Source: Isoetes taiwanensis (taxonomy: Eukaryota; Streptophyta; Lycopodiopsida; Isoetales; Isoetaceae). From it: 64,000 nucleotides of DNA. The number at the start of each line of letters is the position of its first letter. Positions within the stretch are counted from its first letter, which is position 1. The notes beneath the pieces are model-generated. The model was not told where the DNA came from. It did not search any database and was given only the letters and a program-made list of their open reading frames with translations. The translations under genes and the position numbers were made by a program. The DNA is taken from NCBI GenBank assembly GCA_021234155.1, contig JAJEKV010000035.1, positions 14,664,676 to 14,728,675 of the forward strand. Reading direction: 5' to 3'. Positions 43,083 through 54,900 of this stretch are shown in pieces.

Positions 43083-46000
43083 AGAAAAATCCCTGAAGCA
43101 GGCTCCTCCCACAAAGGCGCCAATAAGAGGAAGCCGACAAAGCCTAAGAATCAACCGAAGGGTGATGCACCTACACCATTCATGATCACCGAGGGCGGTT
43201 CCTATTTACGGCAGGACCAGCGGTGGCTACTTGTTAGAGGAGGCGGTGAACTGTGGCGCCCATTTTTGTATCATACATTTGTGACGGTTTGGTAAAGAAT
43301 CCAAAGAGTTGGACGACTTCAAAGAGATGTGGCGGGTTAATAGATCTAGCCGAGCTCGCGGTATGTATTAACCGCACCACAACGACTAAGGGGGCTCAAC
43401 ATGTTTACTCGGTGGACCCCATTTCTTTAAGCTCGGTCATTTCGTCTCAGGGACATGCGGGATTACATTGGGGCCGAATGAAAGCAAAAATTGTAAGTAT
43501 TGTCTATGCGGCGCATAGCCTAAGAAACTTTAATGTTCTTCTTGCGCTAATGGAATGTTACTTTCGAGGGATCTTGTCACCATTTTGAAGGACCCGCTAT
43601 TGTGCAAGGATCCTATTTTAACTTCTAGTGCCTCGTTCCTAAATTATTGAAAGATGCAATGCCCTCTGTTCCAAAACTTACCCTTTCTAAAACAACGGGG
43701 CGCCCGCTTTGCATCTGGTCAAAAGATGTGGAAGAGGAGGAAGAAGTAGAGGAAATCGAAGAGGAGGATGTAGAGGAGGAAGAGGAGGAGCCACCTAAAA
43801 GAAAGGGAAAGAGAAATTACTACAAGGCTGGCACGGTTACAACCACAGAAAGCCTCCACTCTCAAAAGCTGCCGGGGAAGGCCCTTAAGCAAGCTTTTGC
43901 CGTCGGGGCCCAACGGCGAAGATAGCAATTAAGGAGAAGGACATGGCATCTAAGACTCGAGGAAATCGAGCTGAGATGTCGGTACCGGCATCATGCATCT
44001 CTCTCTGGACCGTGTGTGAAGCTTGCACCTAAGGACGAGCAAGGTGTAAGACAATTGCAAGTCCAGTAAAATTTGATGGCCATTTTAAGCGCTTTGAAAG
44101 AAAGAATAAGAGACAAGGCCGAATGCAACAACACTCCACATATATGTATAGTTGATCTGCCCGGTGCAATGATAAGGAGGCTGTTTGTTAAGGAAGAGGG
44201 CGAGAACTACAAAATACTATGTTTAGGGGGCACCCACGGTTTCAAGGCAAGAACTGACTATACAAGGAAACAAAGGACCTTTGCTTCTCACAAATCTTTG
44301 CCTTTGTTTACGTGGGTGTCATACGACTTCGAGGAGGCAAACTGCTTGCAATGAGCCACAGCGTGGACAATGAGTATCGGATGAGTATGAGCTTCACGGA
44401 TAAAATTAAATTCATGCACAAGGAATATGAACTCTTCCGATTCGAGCACCAAGGTGAGAAAAGATATTAAGGATGACCAGGCTCTCGTACTGGCCTTAAA
44501 AAAAGAAACGATGCGCCATCTTGAGTCTTGCCTAACCTCCACCTCGGATGCGAGCTTCACTTGTAAAATATGATAATTATTTTCAGTTAGCTTTTAGTCA
44601 TGGGCGTGTAAGTATTTTCTCGACCTTAAGCCTTTGGCTATCTTGGCGCAAGATGGCTCTTAAATATTTTTAACATGCTTGTTGTTTTCTATGTTAGGTC
44701 CGGGAGCTACAAGAAAAATTTTTGACATGTTCTCGAGGGCACTTTAAAAACTAAAAGGCAAGTCAGCGGATTCCAAGAGGAAGAAAAATGATCCCCATAA
44801 AAAAGCGGATATGGGTATAATGGCCCGGCGTGAAATGCAAGGCCTAAAAATATTGACAAAGTTTGTGAGGTCACGCAAAAGGTTGTTGATAAACGGTTCA
44901 CTCTGGAAGAGATGGAGAGAATTTAAACAATAAGCCTACCTTACACACTCACGTTTTTCCAATGTTTGTTATTAACCTCTTGGAGCGTTTGCGACCAAAA
45001 AGATTGTGCACTCGCCGCCAACGACTAATGGTTCACCTCAAGCTGCGACAAGCGGGAGAAGGTGCGGGAATTATACCCACGTGGTCCTCGTGACGAAAAA
45101 AAATAAATCAATATGCCACCAACTTTACCAACTGGGTATGTCATTTCTTTCTCCTCCCTTTTGCTTGAGTTAAGGTATTCGTTTTTGTCGTGTGCTGGGC
45201 GGCATAGCATGTGATTGAGGGACCTTGTGGTAGTGCTATCGCGCCGCGATAGCACTACTAGTCCCTCACTCCAATGCTATAATGCGCATGCACACGAAGT
45301 TAAAATTTGTCGTTTTGTTTCTTACAAATTGTTTCGACTTTCAGAAAAGAAAGACCCCATGCCACCTGGCTTTTTGAACATGGTCAGGCTAGCTAAGGAG
45401 GAGGGCGGTCAAAGCGAAAAAAGTCTCAAGAATTTGAACGAGTTTGGTGCCTCCGAGTTTGAAAGATTTGATATGTTTGGCGAATTGTCTTTATCGGTGT
45501 ATCGTGGGAATTGTGTCAAACTCGACCACACTTTGAGACTTGGCAACTATTCCTTGTGCATTCTTGTGACATACCTTAGGGGTTTAAGTTGCGACGGTAG
45601 TGGTGATGACTCACCATTTCGTTACCACGGAGTTTGATTCTTTTTGGGAAGGTTTGTTAAGATAAACCTTTGCTCCCACTCACGGGAAGATTGTCGTCTT
45701 CCACTCCCACTAACCGGGCCGGTATGGTGCAAGCGGCTATGAAGACCTTTACCAAAGGCTGATTCTGAGGTACGCCATATGGTAAGTGTCTAATTGTATT
45801 TTTCTCCATGCGGGCATAGCAAATACAAAAGTGTTTCCTTTTCTTTTTGCGAGGTTAAAGATGAATATTAGGGGAGGTGGTGGTGCTAGGCGTGTCAGCG
45901 TATGGGGAGCGATTCACATAGGCTACCATAGCGTATCTGCAGGGAAGCCAAATGCACTATAACACCTCTTGGCATGGATTTTACTTGTGCGTTTCAATGC

Positions 46001-46516
46001 CAGCCGGACTTACAAAAAGCTTACTGAGACCAGTTCACGGGGGGCGCATTGTCAATCCCTACGGAAGCCTCGAGACTAATTGCTGCGCTTGCGGACATGT
46101 TCTCGCAACACGGAGATTGGGTCGTTGGCGATTTTTGGGATCGGCACCACGTTGGCTTGTGCATTCTGAAGGGCCGCAAGCGGGCGTAGCCATTGGACGT
46201 CGGCGGATGCGGTAGCATACATCAAGTCGTGTCGGTTCCTTACGACTTGCGGACGAAAAGCGGGAACTTGGGATCAAGGATAAGGATGGTGTTCAGGCCT
46301 TCTCTGACCGAGCATGTGCCTCCTCTTCACAGGGAACGGCGACGATCAAAGCGACTATGTTGAATTGATTCCCGTCGAAGATCCACTTAAGGTCACAAAG
46401 GGTTGAAGGTCTACCGAAGTCCGGAGGAAAATCTACAAGCTACTAAGCCTAAGTCTCCTGAAGGTTCAGAATCAGATGAGGAAATACCTGCAAAGGATGT
46501 TCCTTTGGATATTTAA
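43083..46516 (+). CDS. Multi-exon gene of unknown function
   Basis: The first visible exon follows an acceptor TTTTTGTCTTGTAG near 43080 and is basic (GANKRKPTKPKNQPKGD), followed by CGGLIDLAELAVCINRTTTT and HWGRMKAKI at a donor (GTAAGT, 43493). Later exons: an acidic block (VEEEEEVEEIEEEDVEEEEE, 43720-43790) with a basic follow-up (KRKGKRNY); AECNNTPHICIVDLPGAMIR (44110-44170); KNIDKVCEVTQKVVDKRFTL (about 44850); GFLNMVRLAKEEGGQ and FDMFGELSLSVYRGNCVKLD (45360-45530); ALADMFSQHGDW (about 46090); end ESDEEIPAKDVPLDI at 46516. Introns with visible donors or acceptors: from 43493, to 44698, 45139-45341, from 45782. Not recognised. It is divergent from the DUF7869-like gene. Confidence 0.45.
45217..45267 (+). 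repeat. Perfect 13-bp-arm palindrome in an intron
   Basis: TAGTGCTATCGCG (45231-45243), one C, then CGCGATAGCACTA (45245-45257), with outer GAGGGAC / GTCCCTC pairing. It lies inside the intron 45139-45341 and includes the CTATCGCG/CGCGATAG core of the other dyads of this gene. Confidence 0.85.
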
Positions 46517-46895
46517 AATTTCTGTTCCAAAAGTTAAACATTTTATTCTATGTGCCCTATTTTAAATGTAATATATTCAATTAATATTTGTCAAGTCTAT
46601 GCTGGCTTATAGGCTTTTCTCTTTTCAGTTGCATTTTGTTGGTCTAAAAAGTTTGTCTTTTACTTTGTTTAAAAACAAGAAAACCTGCTTGTCTTCGAAA
46701 TGTGGATTTCTTTAGGCTCACTGCGTTTTTTAAATAAATTATAATTTAATAAGGACTGTCTTCTCTATGCGCGCATAGGCTTTTCTCTTTTCAGTTGCAT
46801 TTTGGTGCTCCAAAAAGTGTGTTTCTTACTTTGTCCAAAACCAAGAAAACCTGCTTGTCTTCGAAATGTGGACTTTTTTTAGGCTCACTGCGTTT
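46517..46895 (+). repeat. Two tandem units with dyad and splice-acceptor-like site
   Basis: About 46595-46735 and 46763-46895 are two copies. Each starts with a dyad (CTATGCTGGCTTATAG at 46597; CTATGCGCGCATAG at 46765), then GGCTTTTCTCTTTTCAG, a strong 3' splice acceptor, then TTGCATTTTG... and GAAAACCTGCTTGTCTTCGA. So an intron-exon boundary with its dyad seems to be duplicated downstream of the stop at 46516, in the 3' region of the gene. Confidence 0.75.
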
Positions 46896-46972
46896 TTTGG
46901 GCTTGTTTTTTTTTTAAATGGCTAAAATGCCGAATTTACGTGTTTTTGAAAAAGGAATCTGCAATTGCACCA

Positions 46973-47010
46973 CAGGTCATTAGTGCGTTTGCTAGGTCAC
47001 CTTGTTATAA
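46973..47010 (-). repeat. Inverted copy of 29659-29698
   Basis: CAGGTCATTAGTGCGTTTGC and the following 18 bases are the reverse complement of the left copy. Both have a TTGCACCAC and an AAAAAGGAATC nearby, but these two are in the same orientation, so the pair is not a simple inverted terminus. Confidence 0.75.
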
Positions 47011-48276
47011 GCGATAGTTCTGATAATAATCTATAGAACAATCTATTCCTAAATCCATGGTGGAGCAAGACAAAGTGCAATTAGTACAAGATATGTTAGT
47101 TGCAAATATAAATGTTTGCTTGGCAGTGAAGAAATTGCACTTGGTTCTTTCTCGGTTGCATTGAAGAAGTTATGGCACTTTAAAACACCCTTGAGACTCA
47201 TTGAAGAAGCTAGGACACTCTTCATAATCATAGATTGAATAAGACCCTTTTTCTCTTGAAGCTTCTTGAGTGGCTTTCTTATGAGCATAGAGGTAATCCA
47301 CTAACGTGGTCTTTACGCTCTAATGCATCGAGGCATTATGTTTCTTGCAAGGAAGGAAGATCTTGGGAAGAATTTTTGGCTGCCCCAATCTTTGTTCTCT
47401 CTAATTAGTGGAATAGGCTGCAAGGGCTCTTTCTCGAGAGGCAGCTAAAGTGGGCGGACTTTCCACGGCATAAATTCTTCTTTGCTTTCTTTCTTAGTAG
47501 AAAGAACACACTAAAAAGGCACATAGGTCTATAAGGTGGAGCAGTTTTCTGCATAGCTTTGAAAAAAAGGGGCTTCGGGTTCTTTTGATTTCTACTAGTC
47601 TATATCTTAATCCGGATTCTTTAAACAATTGTATGATTCAGCTCCTCTTGCTCTTTCCTTCTAGCAAGAAGATCTAGAAGTGTTTTTGCAAGATATGTGA
47701 GAATTTCTTGAGAATGCCGAGCTAGGGATGTGATTGTGACTAGGATGATGCTCCTATATCATAAAGCGTACTTTGGAGGAGAGCTTTGGTGTTTGGGTCA
47801 TGTGTCTAGCTTATTCGCGGGTTGGTGGCACATCCCGCACAATGACAATGCGACTTCTCTTTTGACTTCCTGAGATGTAAGTAGATTTGTAGATATGATC
47901 ATACTTTGAAGCATAGGTGGTTTCTTTGAGCAATTGTGGGAGATTGCTCAAGTTACTCTTCATTTCTTTCCTCTTCATCTCTATTTTTTGCAAGAGGATT
48001 ATTTGAGCATTCAAGATTTGTCTGTAGATCATGGAAAATGGGCACTTGACTCCTATAGTACTTTGTTTAACTTCTGAAGATGTTGATCTTGTAGTACTAA
48101 TTAGATGAAGGAAGAGGTTGGCGAGGCTTATGAGTACAAGAGCTTGGATAAAATTTTTAGATCCATGTAGGATCTGTTGTACTTAATCTAAATCGATCCA
48201 TGAGGGATCTTTATATTGTAATTCTTCTAATTTGAATACAAAGAATTTGAGAAGCTAGGCAGAAATAGGCGAGACA
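47011..48276 (-). other. Coding-like minus-strand fragments, unknown
   Basis: On the minus strand HKKATQEASREKGSYSIYDY and ECPSFFNESQGCFKV (about 47280-47150), and KIEMKRKEMKSNLSNLPQLL with TYASKYDHIYKSTYISGSQK (48032-47811) read as protein, interrupted by stops. I do not recognise them. Could be relics of one mobile-element gene. Confidence 0.3.
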
Positions 48277-48284
48277 CTTCTTAT

Positions 48285-48957
48285 CATGGAATAAAATATA
48301 GCTAAAGGTTAGCCAAAATGGCTATTTTGTAGCAGTTTTGCCAAGAAAAATGGCTAAAAGTAAATGGAAAAAATGCCCAAAGAAAAAAAGCTTTTAGCCC
48401 AATTTTTTTTTTGTAGCCCAAGTGAGTTTTTAGGTTGAATAGCCAAATCTTTACCTCCAAACATATCCATCAGAACATCGATTAAGCTAAACCCTAAGAT
48501 AGAGTGGTCTTGGAAAAATGGATGGATTAGCCTGAAATTCAACACCAATGTATGTACTAACTTTAAGAAATTTCAAATAGGGTTTATATTGTTCTTTTTT
48601 TTTTCCACTTTCTTTCTTGTTCCAAGTACAAAGTTGAAGCATTCTGGGGAAAAGAAACAATGTAGTCCCTTTTTTTAGGTTTTTTGAACATGTTCATGTA
48701 TGTTTGTGTCTTGATTTATGTATTTACAATAAATTCAATGTCTTTGCTAAAATGCTTGGATTTTATTAAATTACTATAAGCGTGATGGCTAATATTTCTT
48801 GTTCCTTTTTATAAAAGTTTAGCCAAAAAAGAAATTGTGATGGAGAAAAAGCATTTAGTTTAGCCAAGTGTTAGAAACTTCTAGCCCCAATTTGAAGATA
48901 GTTTAGCTAAACCTATTTTGGCTACACTAAAATATATAGGTAATAATTTATTCCATG
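48285..48957. mobile_element. hAT-type MITE with 8-bp target duplication
   Basis: A 673-bp element with inverted termini CATGGAATAAA / TTTATTCCATG, flanked by a perfect 8-bp duplication CTTCTTAT (48277-48284 and 48958-48965). Inside, subterminal TAGCTAAA/TTAGCCA-type motifs recur in both orientations. No transposase is encoded. An 8-bp target duplication and short inverted termini are typical of hAT elements, so it is probably mobilised in trans. Confidence 0.85.
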
Positions 48958-48965
48958 CTTCTTAT

Positions 48966-50601
48966 GTGTAGAGCAATTGTAGAACTAGAGGTTATCTTGG
49001 TTTTATTGCCCCTGGACATGATCTTTAGTTACTATTGACTATGGTATTAACTAATTTTAAATTCGGGGGTTTAGGCTTTAGGCTTTACCGATAAGCTTGC
49101 TTTATCACTAAATATCGACTAGAAATGGAATATGCCAAATAAGATCAAATCTTATTTCTTTAATGAGAATAAAATATGTCATAAACCCTAGCATTTAATA
49201 AATGTGCAATGCATAATGGTCATTTATACACAATGGTTTTATAAAACAAGAGGATTTGAACTGCATATCAATATAATGCACAAGATATATAGAGTGTAAG
49301 CTCCTTGGGATTGACCCCAAACATATTCCATTGAACTAGAAAATTCAAATCATGCCAGAGTCAACTAATTCAAATCATGCGAAGTTGGTGATCAAGCATT
49401 GCATCTCTCTTTATCACGGTTTTGACATATTCTAAGTATATGCTAAAATATCTTTGAGAATATGCTAAAAAGTACTCCAAAGCTGGCTAATTGTGAGTAA
49501 AATTTAGTCACCTATTTTGCCGTTTACTCTTTGTTCGAGCGCCTAACTTAGGCATGAATTTTTATCTTTGTGCAAGAGGTACCCTCTTGGACTCAAAATT
49601 TATTGTTCCTTAAAATTCATCCAAAATCTTTGTGCAGCAATTTGGAGATTAGTCGGGAGGGGGTCTCCATGTTGCGAGGAGATCAAGAGCAAATATCTGA
49701 GAAATCCGACATCGAAAAATGGGGCTCAGTCAAATCGCATCAAGTTATGTACATTGTAACTTTCTAGGTAAACAAAATGTACTTGAGCTTACAATATCCC
49801 TTTCGGATAAGCGAAATGTACATTTTTAAGGCGTTCACTTGGAGAAGACCACAATGTCTTAAAAACACCCAATGGGCTTAGTCTAATTAGTATAAAGTTA
49901 TCAACACTTTCTCTTCCCTTCTTGATTGTATAAATTGACTTGCACAACCCGTAAAACAAAACTCAAAACTCCTACATTAAAAGCGACATCTGTGTTCATA
50001 GTATTTACGGACTTCACACAAAACAAAAAAGACCTAGCATGAAATAGCAAAATAGAAACCATGAAAACATATTCTTCAGGCATCGAAGGGCAACCCCTCA
50101 TGTGCAGCTTGGCTTGGCCGGAATGGTCCAAGGAAGCCACAATGCGAAAATGGAAAAAGTTTAGGGTTTTCTCTTTTGTTCCTTTTACATGACCTTTTAA
50201 GTTTAGGTTAGAAGGGATCAATGGGGTTTTCCATGAGGCAAGGGGTTTAATTGCATATGTTTAATAGACATATGCAACATACGATGTTGCCCCCAAGGCA
50301 CAACCCATTTCGGCTCTCAAGTACTTGTCAAGGTGACATGTACCCGTGTAGTGGCAGTAGAATATACGTATTGGACCATATATTATCTTTGGGCGTCACA
50401 ATCTCCCTCACGGAATCGATGTTGTCCTCGGCATCATGTGTCTCTCGTCCTTGTAAGCTTTGCATGAACCACGCAACACATTCCATGCATGCACTTTTTA
50501 TATCACAATTACCCCAAAAAAATATTTAAGTTTAAATTTTATAATCACATCACTTGTTCCATAACATACTATAGTAAGGTGATCCTTACATTATCATTTA
50601 A
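48966..50601. other. Non-coding, LTR-like fragment near the end
   Basis: No gene recognised. Near 50390-50440, GGGCGTCACAATCTCCCTCA followed by a GTTGTCCTCGGC resembles the conserved end region of plant gypsy-type LTRs, so a small LTR relic is likely. AT-rich elsewhere. Confidence 0.4.
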
Positions 50602-50630
50602 CTAGTAATGATGCCCAGCGTTGTTGGGCA
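50602..50630 (-). mobile_element. Helitron 3' terminus, second copy (minus orientation)
   Basis: On the minus strand TGCCCA..TGGGCA (complement of 50612-50630) is a hairpin followed by TCATTA and CTAG (50605-50602), with T next. The terminal 30 bp match the 3962 copy, so the two belong to one family. The 5' end was not located. Confidence 0.65.
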
Positions 50631-51378
50631 TAAGTTAGAATCTCTAAATATTTTTGTTGCAATGAGAAAAGTGTGCGATAACCTTTTATTTAACAAAAAT
50701 ATCTAAACCAATTTACATTAAAGCGTTTTGGACTGCGTGCTAAGCTTCATGTGCATATTCGGCATCTAGAATGTAGAGTTGGGAATATGTTCTTGCGGGT
50801 TGAGAATTATCGGCATAAGGTGACCCCACCCTATGGTAGGTAACCTTTTTCTTTGAAACCCTAAAGCCATGTGGCCTTGACTCTTCACCAGGCAACACGG
50901 TTTCTAGCATAACATTTGATCTAGAATTTGCGTTTGGTGAGACTTGTTGCTTTGAAAAGCATGTTCAAGATCTTTTCGGTGGTGTATTGTATGCCCACGT
51001 TTGGTTACGTTTTCTATGTCAAAACAGTCCTGTTCGGCCGGCTTTGGTAGGGTTTGCGGTATTGGATATTATTATTCTGGTCTTTTAGATTAAGGCTTCC
51101 GCTTTGATTTAATTTTTGTATATAGCCACTTTCATTTCATTTAGAGAGCTTCACCATGACAGAAAGGGCCAATAATAAGGAGAGATTTGGTATAAGGATG
51201 GCCAGGGAAAAGAAAAAGCCTCCTACTCAGGAATCATTGTTTGCACAGGAGGTCCCTCATCCCACAAGTGCTCGGTCTAGCATCTGACTCCTTGGTGAGG
51301 GCAAGCTAATTCTAGTGTAATAATGGATTTGCCATCTTCTCTCTTTGGTCCCCAGCGGCCTCTTCATATGGTACATTT
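50631..51378. other. No gene recognised
   Basis: Sequence between the Helitron terminus and the LTR. Presumably body of the Helitron and flank; I see no coding pattern. Confidence 0.35.
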
Positions 51379-51944
51379 TGTTTGGGGTCTGGGTTCGGGA
51401 ACTCCTGGAAGACAGCCCTCGGTGAGGACCCGTGGATCTAACAGGAGAGTCCGGGGGACTATGTCACGCGGGATTTGCAAGAAGAGAAGAAGAAGAAGAA
51501 AACAGAACAAATGAGAGGAAAATGATAAGCTTCCTTGATATCAATGATGAACATACATGAGCTCTCGCAATAGAGAGAAAAACTGAAGGGAGACAAGACT
51601 CAAAACTCATCTAGAACTCACATCACGAGCTCTAGTCATATATATAGTACAATGGCCTTGGGCCCAATATGACACTCACGGTCGATCTCGGTGCCGACTC
51701 CGGAAGGAGGCCGATTTGCGAGGAATGTGGGGCGGTGCCTCTTGAAGTGCACGGAATCATGCCTTGGCCCCGGGCGGTGGCGGGCCGTCACTTGTGCAGC
51801 CGGCGCCTCTTGATAGGCTTTGGCTGGGTTAGTGCGCTTTGGTCTTCGAAGCCTTTGATGGCTGACCGTGGGCGTGAGGATCCTTGAGCTTGACACACCG
51901 TCATGATGCATGAATAGTCTGCACCGGGGAGGCCGCGGGACTAA
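51379..51944 (-). repeat. 3' LTR of a minus-strand gypsy-like element
   Basis: A 566-bp LTR from TGTTTGGGG to CGGGACTAA on the plus strand. The minus strand carries a TATA box (CTATATATATG, about 51648-51638) after GGGCCCAAGGCCATTGTA. It is similar, in inverted orientation, to 62954-63541. On the minus strand it is directly preceded by the polypurine tract GGTGGGGGAGG (51955-51945), so this is the 3' LTR of an element extending to higher coordinates. The first bases (TG) on that side appear to be missing. Confidence 0.75.
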
Positions 51945-54900
51945 CCTCCCCCACCGCTGACACTTTCGAGGAAGAAAAGGAGGAAGGTTTTCGAGGCGGG
52001 AAGCCATGCAATGCGAAAGTGATCCTCACGGGAGTGAGGGCCGGAGCACCAATATGAATGTGGCCAATGAGATCTGGCGTGTTTGAAGAGCGGGAGGAGT
52101 GTTGTGGCCAAAGGGCGGGATCTGCATCAATAAGAAAGCGAGATCGTACCATGTCTTCAAGAGGCGGCAGGGCGTCGAAGAAATGTCTTGACATTCCATG
52201 AGGAGGCGAGGTCACGGGAGGCCAAAGGCCTTGTGCAGCATTTGGATTCTGATGAAAAATGGGGCTATTTGCCCGATTTAAGATTTTGAGCAAAATGCAT
52301 TCGAGAGCAGCACAAAAACCTACTTGAAGATGGACTGAAGGATCTGGTGAGGTGGTGGCATTCTGCAAGAAGGTGTCAAGACCATGAAGCGCATCCGCCC
52401 GGTTTTGCCAACCACGCTCATTAGCAATATAGATCAATTCGTGGTGGTATCGAGTGGCACCTTCTTCCCAATGTGGCCGGCGAACAAAGCGTGGATCCCG
52501 GGAGATCCGTCGAGATCCGAGGTGGAGTCCATCCGGCATGACCATCCATGACCTTGGTCCAAAAAGGGAGGCCAATCAGAAGTGGGAACCGGGGCGTGGA
52601 GGTAAGCCCGAGGAAGCATAGGGAGAAGGAACCATGCCCGCGTGGGGTTCTTGGCAGTCTCCCCTGAATTGGCCCGACAAGATCCGGATCAAAGAGCTTG
52701 ACACCAACGATCCCAAAGAGAAGCGAGAGAGTTGAGAGTTGAGGGGAGGGCTATCCCATCCGTGGGGGACCGTCTTGCTATCCAACGAGCCAGAATTGAT
52801 TATAACTGCGAGGTCTTTGCATATAAATTTGTGCATAGGGAAGATCCTCGGGATGTCTTAGATACTTCCTTATACATTGCGGCCTTCAAAACGCGCCGAG
52901 AGATAAATGATTGGCAAGCTTCGGGCATGTACTCGATGAAGAGTGTGGGTCCGAGCATGATCAGCCAAGATATGGATTGTTATCCGAAGCAACCATTAAT
53001 GGGGGTCACCCTGGAAGAGTCGGCGTGGCCCATCTCTATGTTCACCGTATCACCCGGATAGAAATCATGAAATATGTAAGCCATGGGCTGAACAACTCTG
53101 AAGGTGATAAAGTTTGGATCGCACAAGGCATGAGATCAAAGACCAAAAGGCTGGCATAACCCTTTGTCTTCAATGGAGAGTTCGCCAAATCGAAAAAATG
53201 CGGTGCTTTCGGGGAATATTCACAGTCCATCTACCGCATGCCACTTCTCGAAAGGAAGAGGTGGCGCGAGCAACCACATAATCGTGATAGCGAGGAAGGA
53301 ACTGGGAAGTCCGAGGCATTACGTGAATAAATGGCGGTATGGCCGCAAAAGTTTTGCTTGAGCCTCATCGCACGACCGAATGAATAGCTTCTTTGCAAAA
53401 TGTTGTTCAAGATCCGCGGATCCGGTGGTCCTTTTCAGCGGCGGCGTGATTGGTCGCGGACCCGTTTCGAGAAGTGTTGACCTAGGAGGAGGATTGCCCG
53501 CAGTATTGAGGATCTAAAACGGCAATCTCCGTCATCAGAATCTTCGTTTCACCGCACCTAAAGCTGATCTTGAAGAGAGGTGAGCCGAGAGGTCATGGTA
53601 GAAAGCTGAGCGTCAAGGAGGCAATTTGGAGCCGCCCCGGCTCACGTAAGGTTTTGAACTTGAGTGTTGAAATTTTCACAAAGTTTGAATTACAAGGCGT
53701 TGAGCTTAGCAATATCTGCGTCCTTGGTACCCGGGGAGAGCTTCATTGGACTTGTTGTGCTCCAATAAATTTGGAATTTCTGATTGAGCCGAGCACGTTG
53801 ATCACGCAAGTTGGCTGACTTGGATCGCAGTGCACTTTTTGAGATCTGTATGAGCCCGTAAGAGAGCTCCGTGCTTGTCTTGAAGTTTGGCCTCCAAAGT
53901 TGCAACTTGGGCAAAGTGCTTATTTGAAGGTCCGGGTAACGCACGAGGCCTCTAGTGCCATTTGAACCCGGTCATAAGAGCGTCTTGGGATTCTTGTAAC
54001 TTGAGAAACGCGGCTTGAGCATCCTGGCGATTTGATACAACAAGCAGCGAGGGGTGTTGTGGTGGTGGAGCCGGCATTTGCACTGGTTTGTGATGTTTGG
54101 GAAAGATGGTGTGGGCCCGGATGGTGTAGCCGAGGAGGAGACAAGTGACATGGGTGGGCTGGATTTTGGACATGACCCGATGGGAAGAAGGGCGTGAAGT
54201 GCCAACTTCAGTTAGTCTGTGGAAGGGACCGTGAAGTGGAATTATGAGAATTTTGTGGTGTGGGAGGAAATGTGACGGATGAGGGCTTGAAGGTGGCCTC
54301 CCCGAAACTTCGCCAGAAATGGAAGTGGCACCGGCGGTCCACTTCTTGGAGAAAACGATAGAACATCAATTGGGGCCAATCTATGTGGTGGTTGGAGTGT
54401 GTAGCGGTGATTGCCATGTTATAGAAAGGCTTATTGATATGGGTGTTCTTGATAAAATACCCAAGGAACTGCGCCCGAGAAACTTAACAAAGGTTTTCGT
54501 GAGGCTTGTCGATATTTGTCGGGCGATGCACATTGGCATGATAAGGAGGTGCACCAAACTCCGTGACATCTAGATCCTGTCACGCTGCACCATGATAAAG
54601 AAGGGGTTTACAAGGGAATATGAAATACCTCAGAAATCAAATGTTGAGTCAGCGAAATGGTGGTGTCATCGACCACAGTGGTGTATCCATGCGCGGGCTG
54701 TTAACGATATTGGCGATGCTTGCGCGGTTTGGTCGGGATTTGGGCGGAAGTTCCATTTTGAGAGAATTCGTAAAGCTTTTGTCGTTCGCGACTTCTTTGT
54801 TTTGGGCCAACAAGGGCTTCAGGAAAGTGGCGTCAAGAAGGATCTGAGACAAAAAGAGCCGGATCCTGGGGAGCAGAGCTTTGAAGTGTAGAAAATCTTG

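Noticed and set aside
53570-54891. Plus-strand ORFs as host genes
   Set aside because: The minus strand of the same stretch reads as a more continuous protein-like chain within the gypsy-like element; kept only as a remark there.
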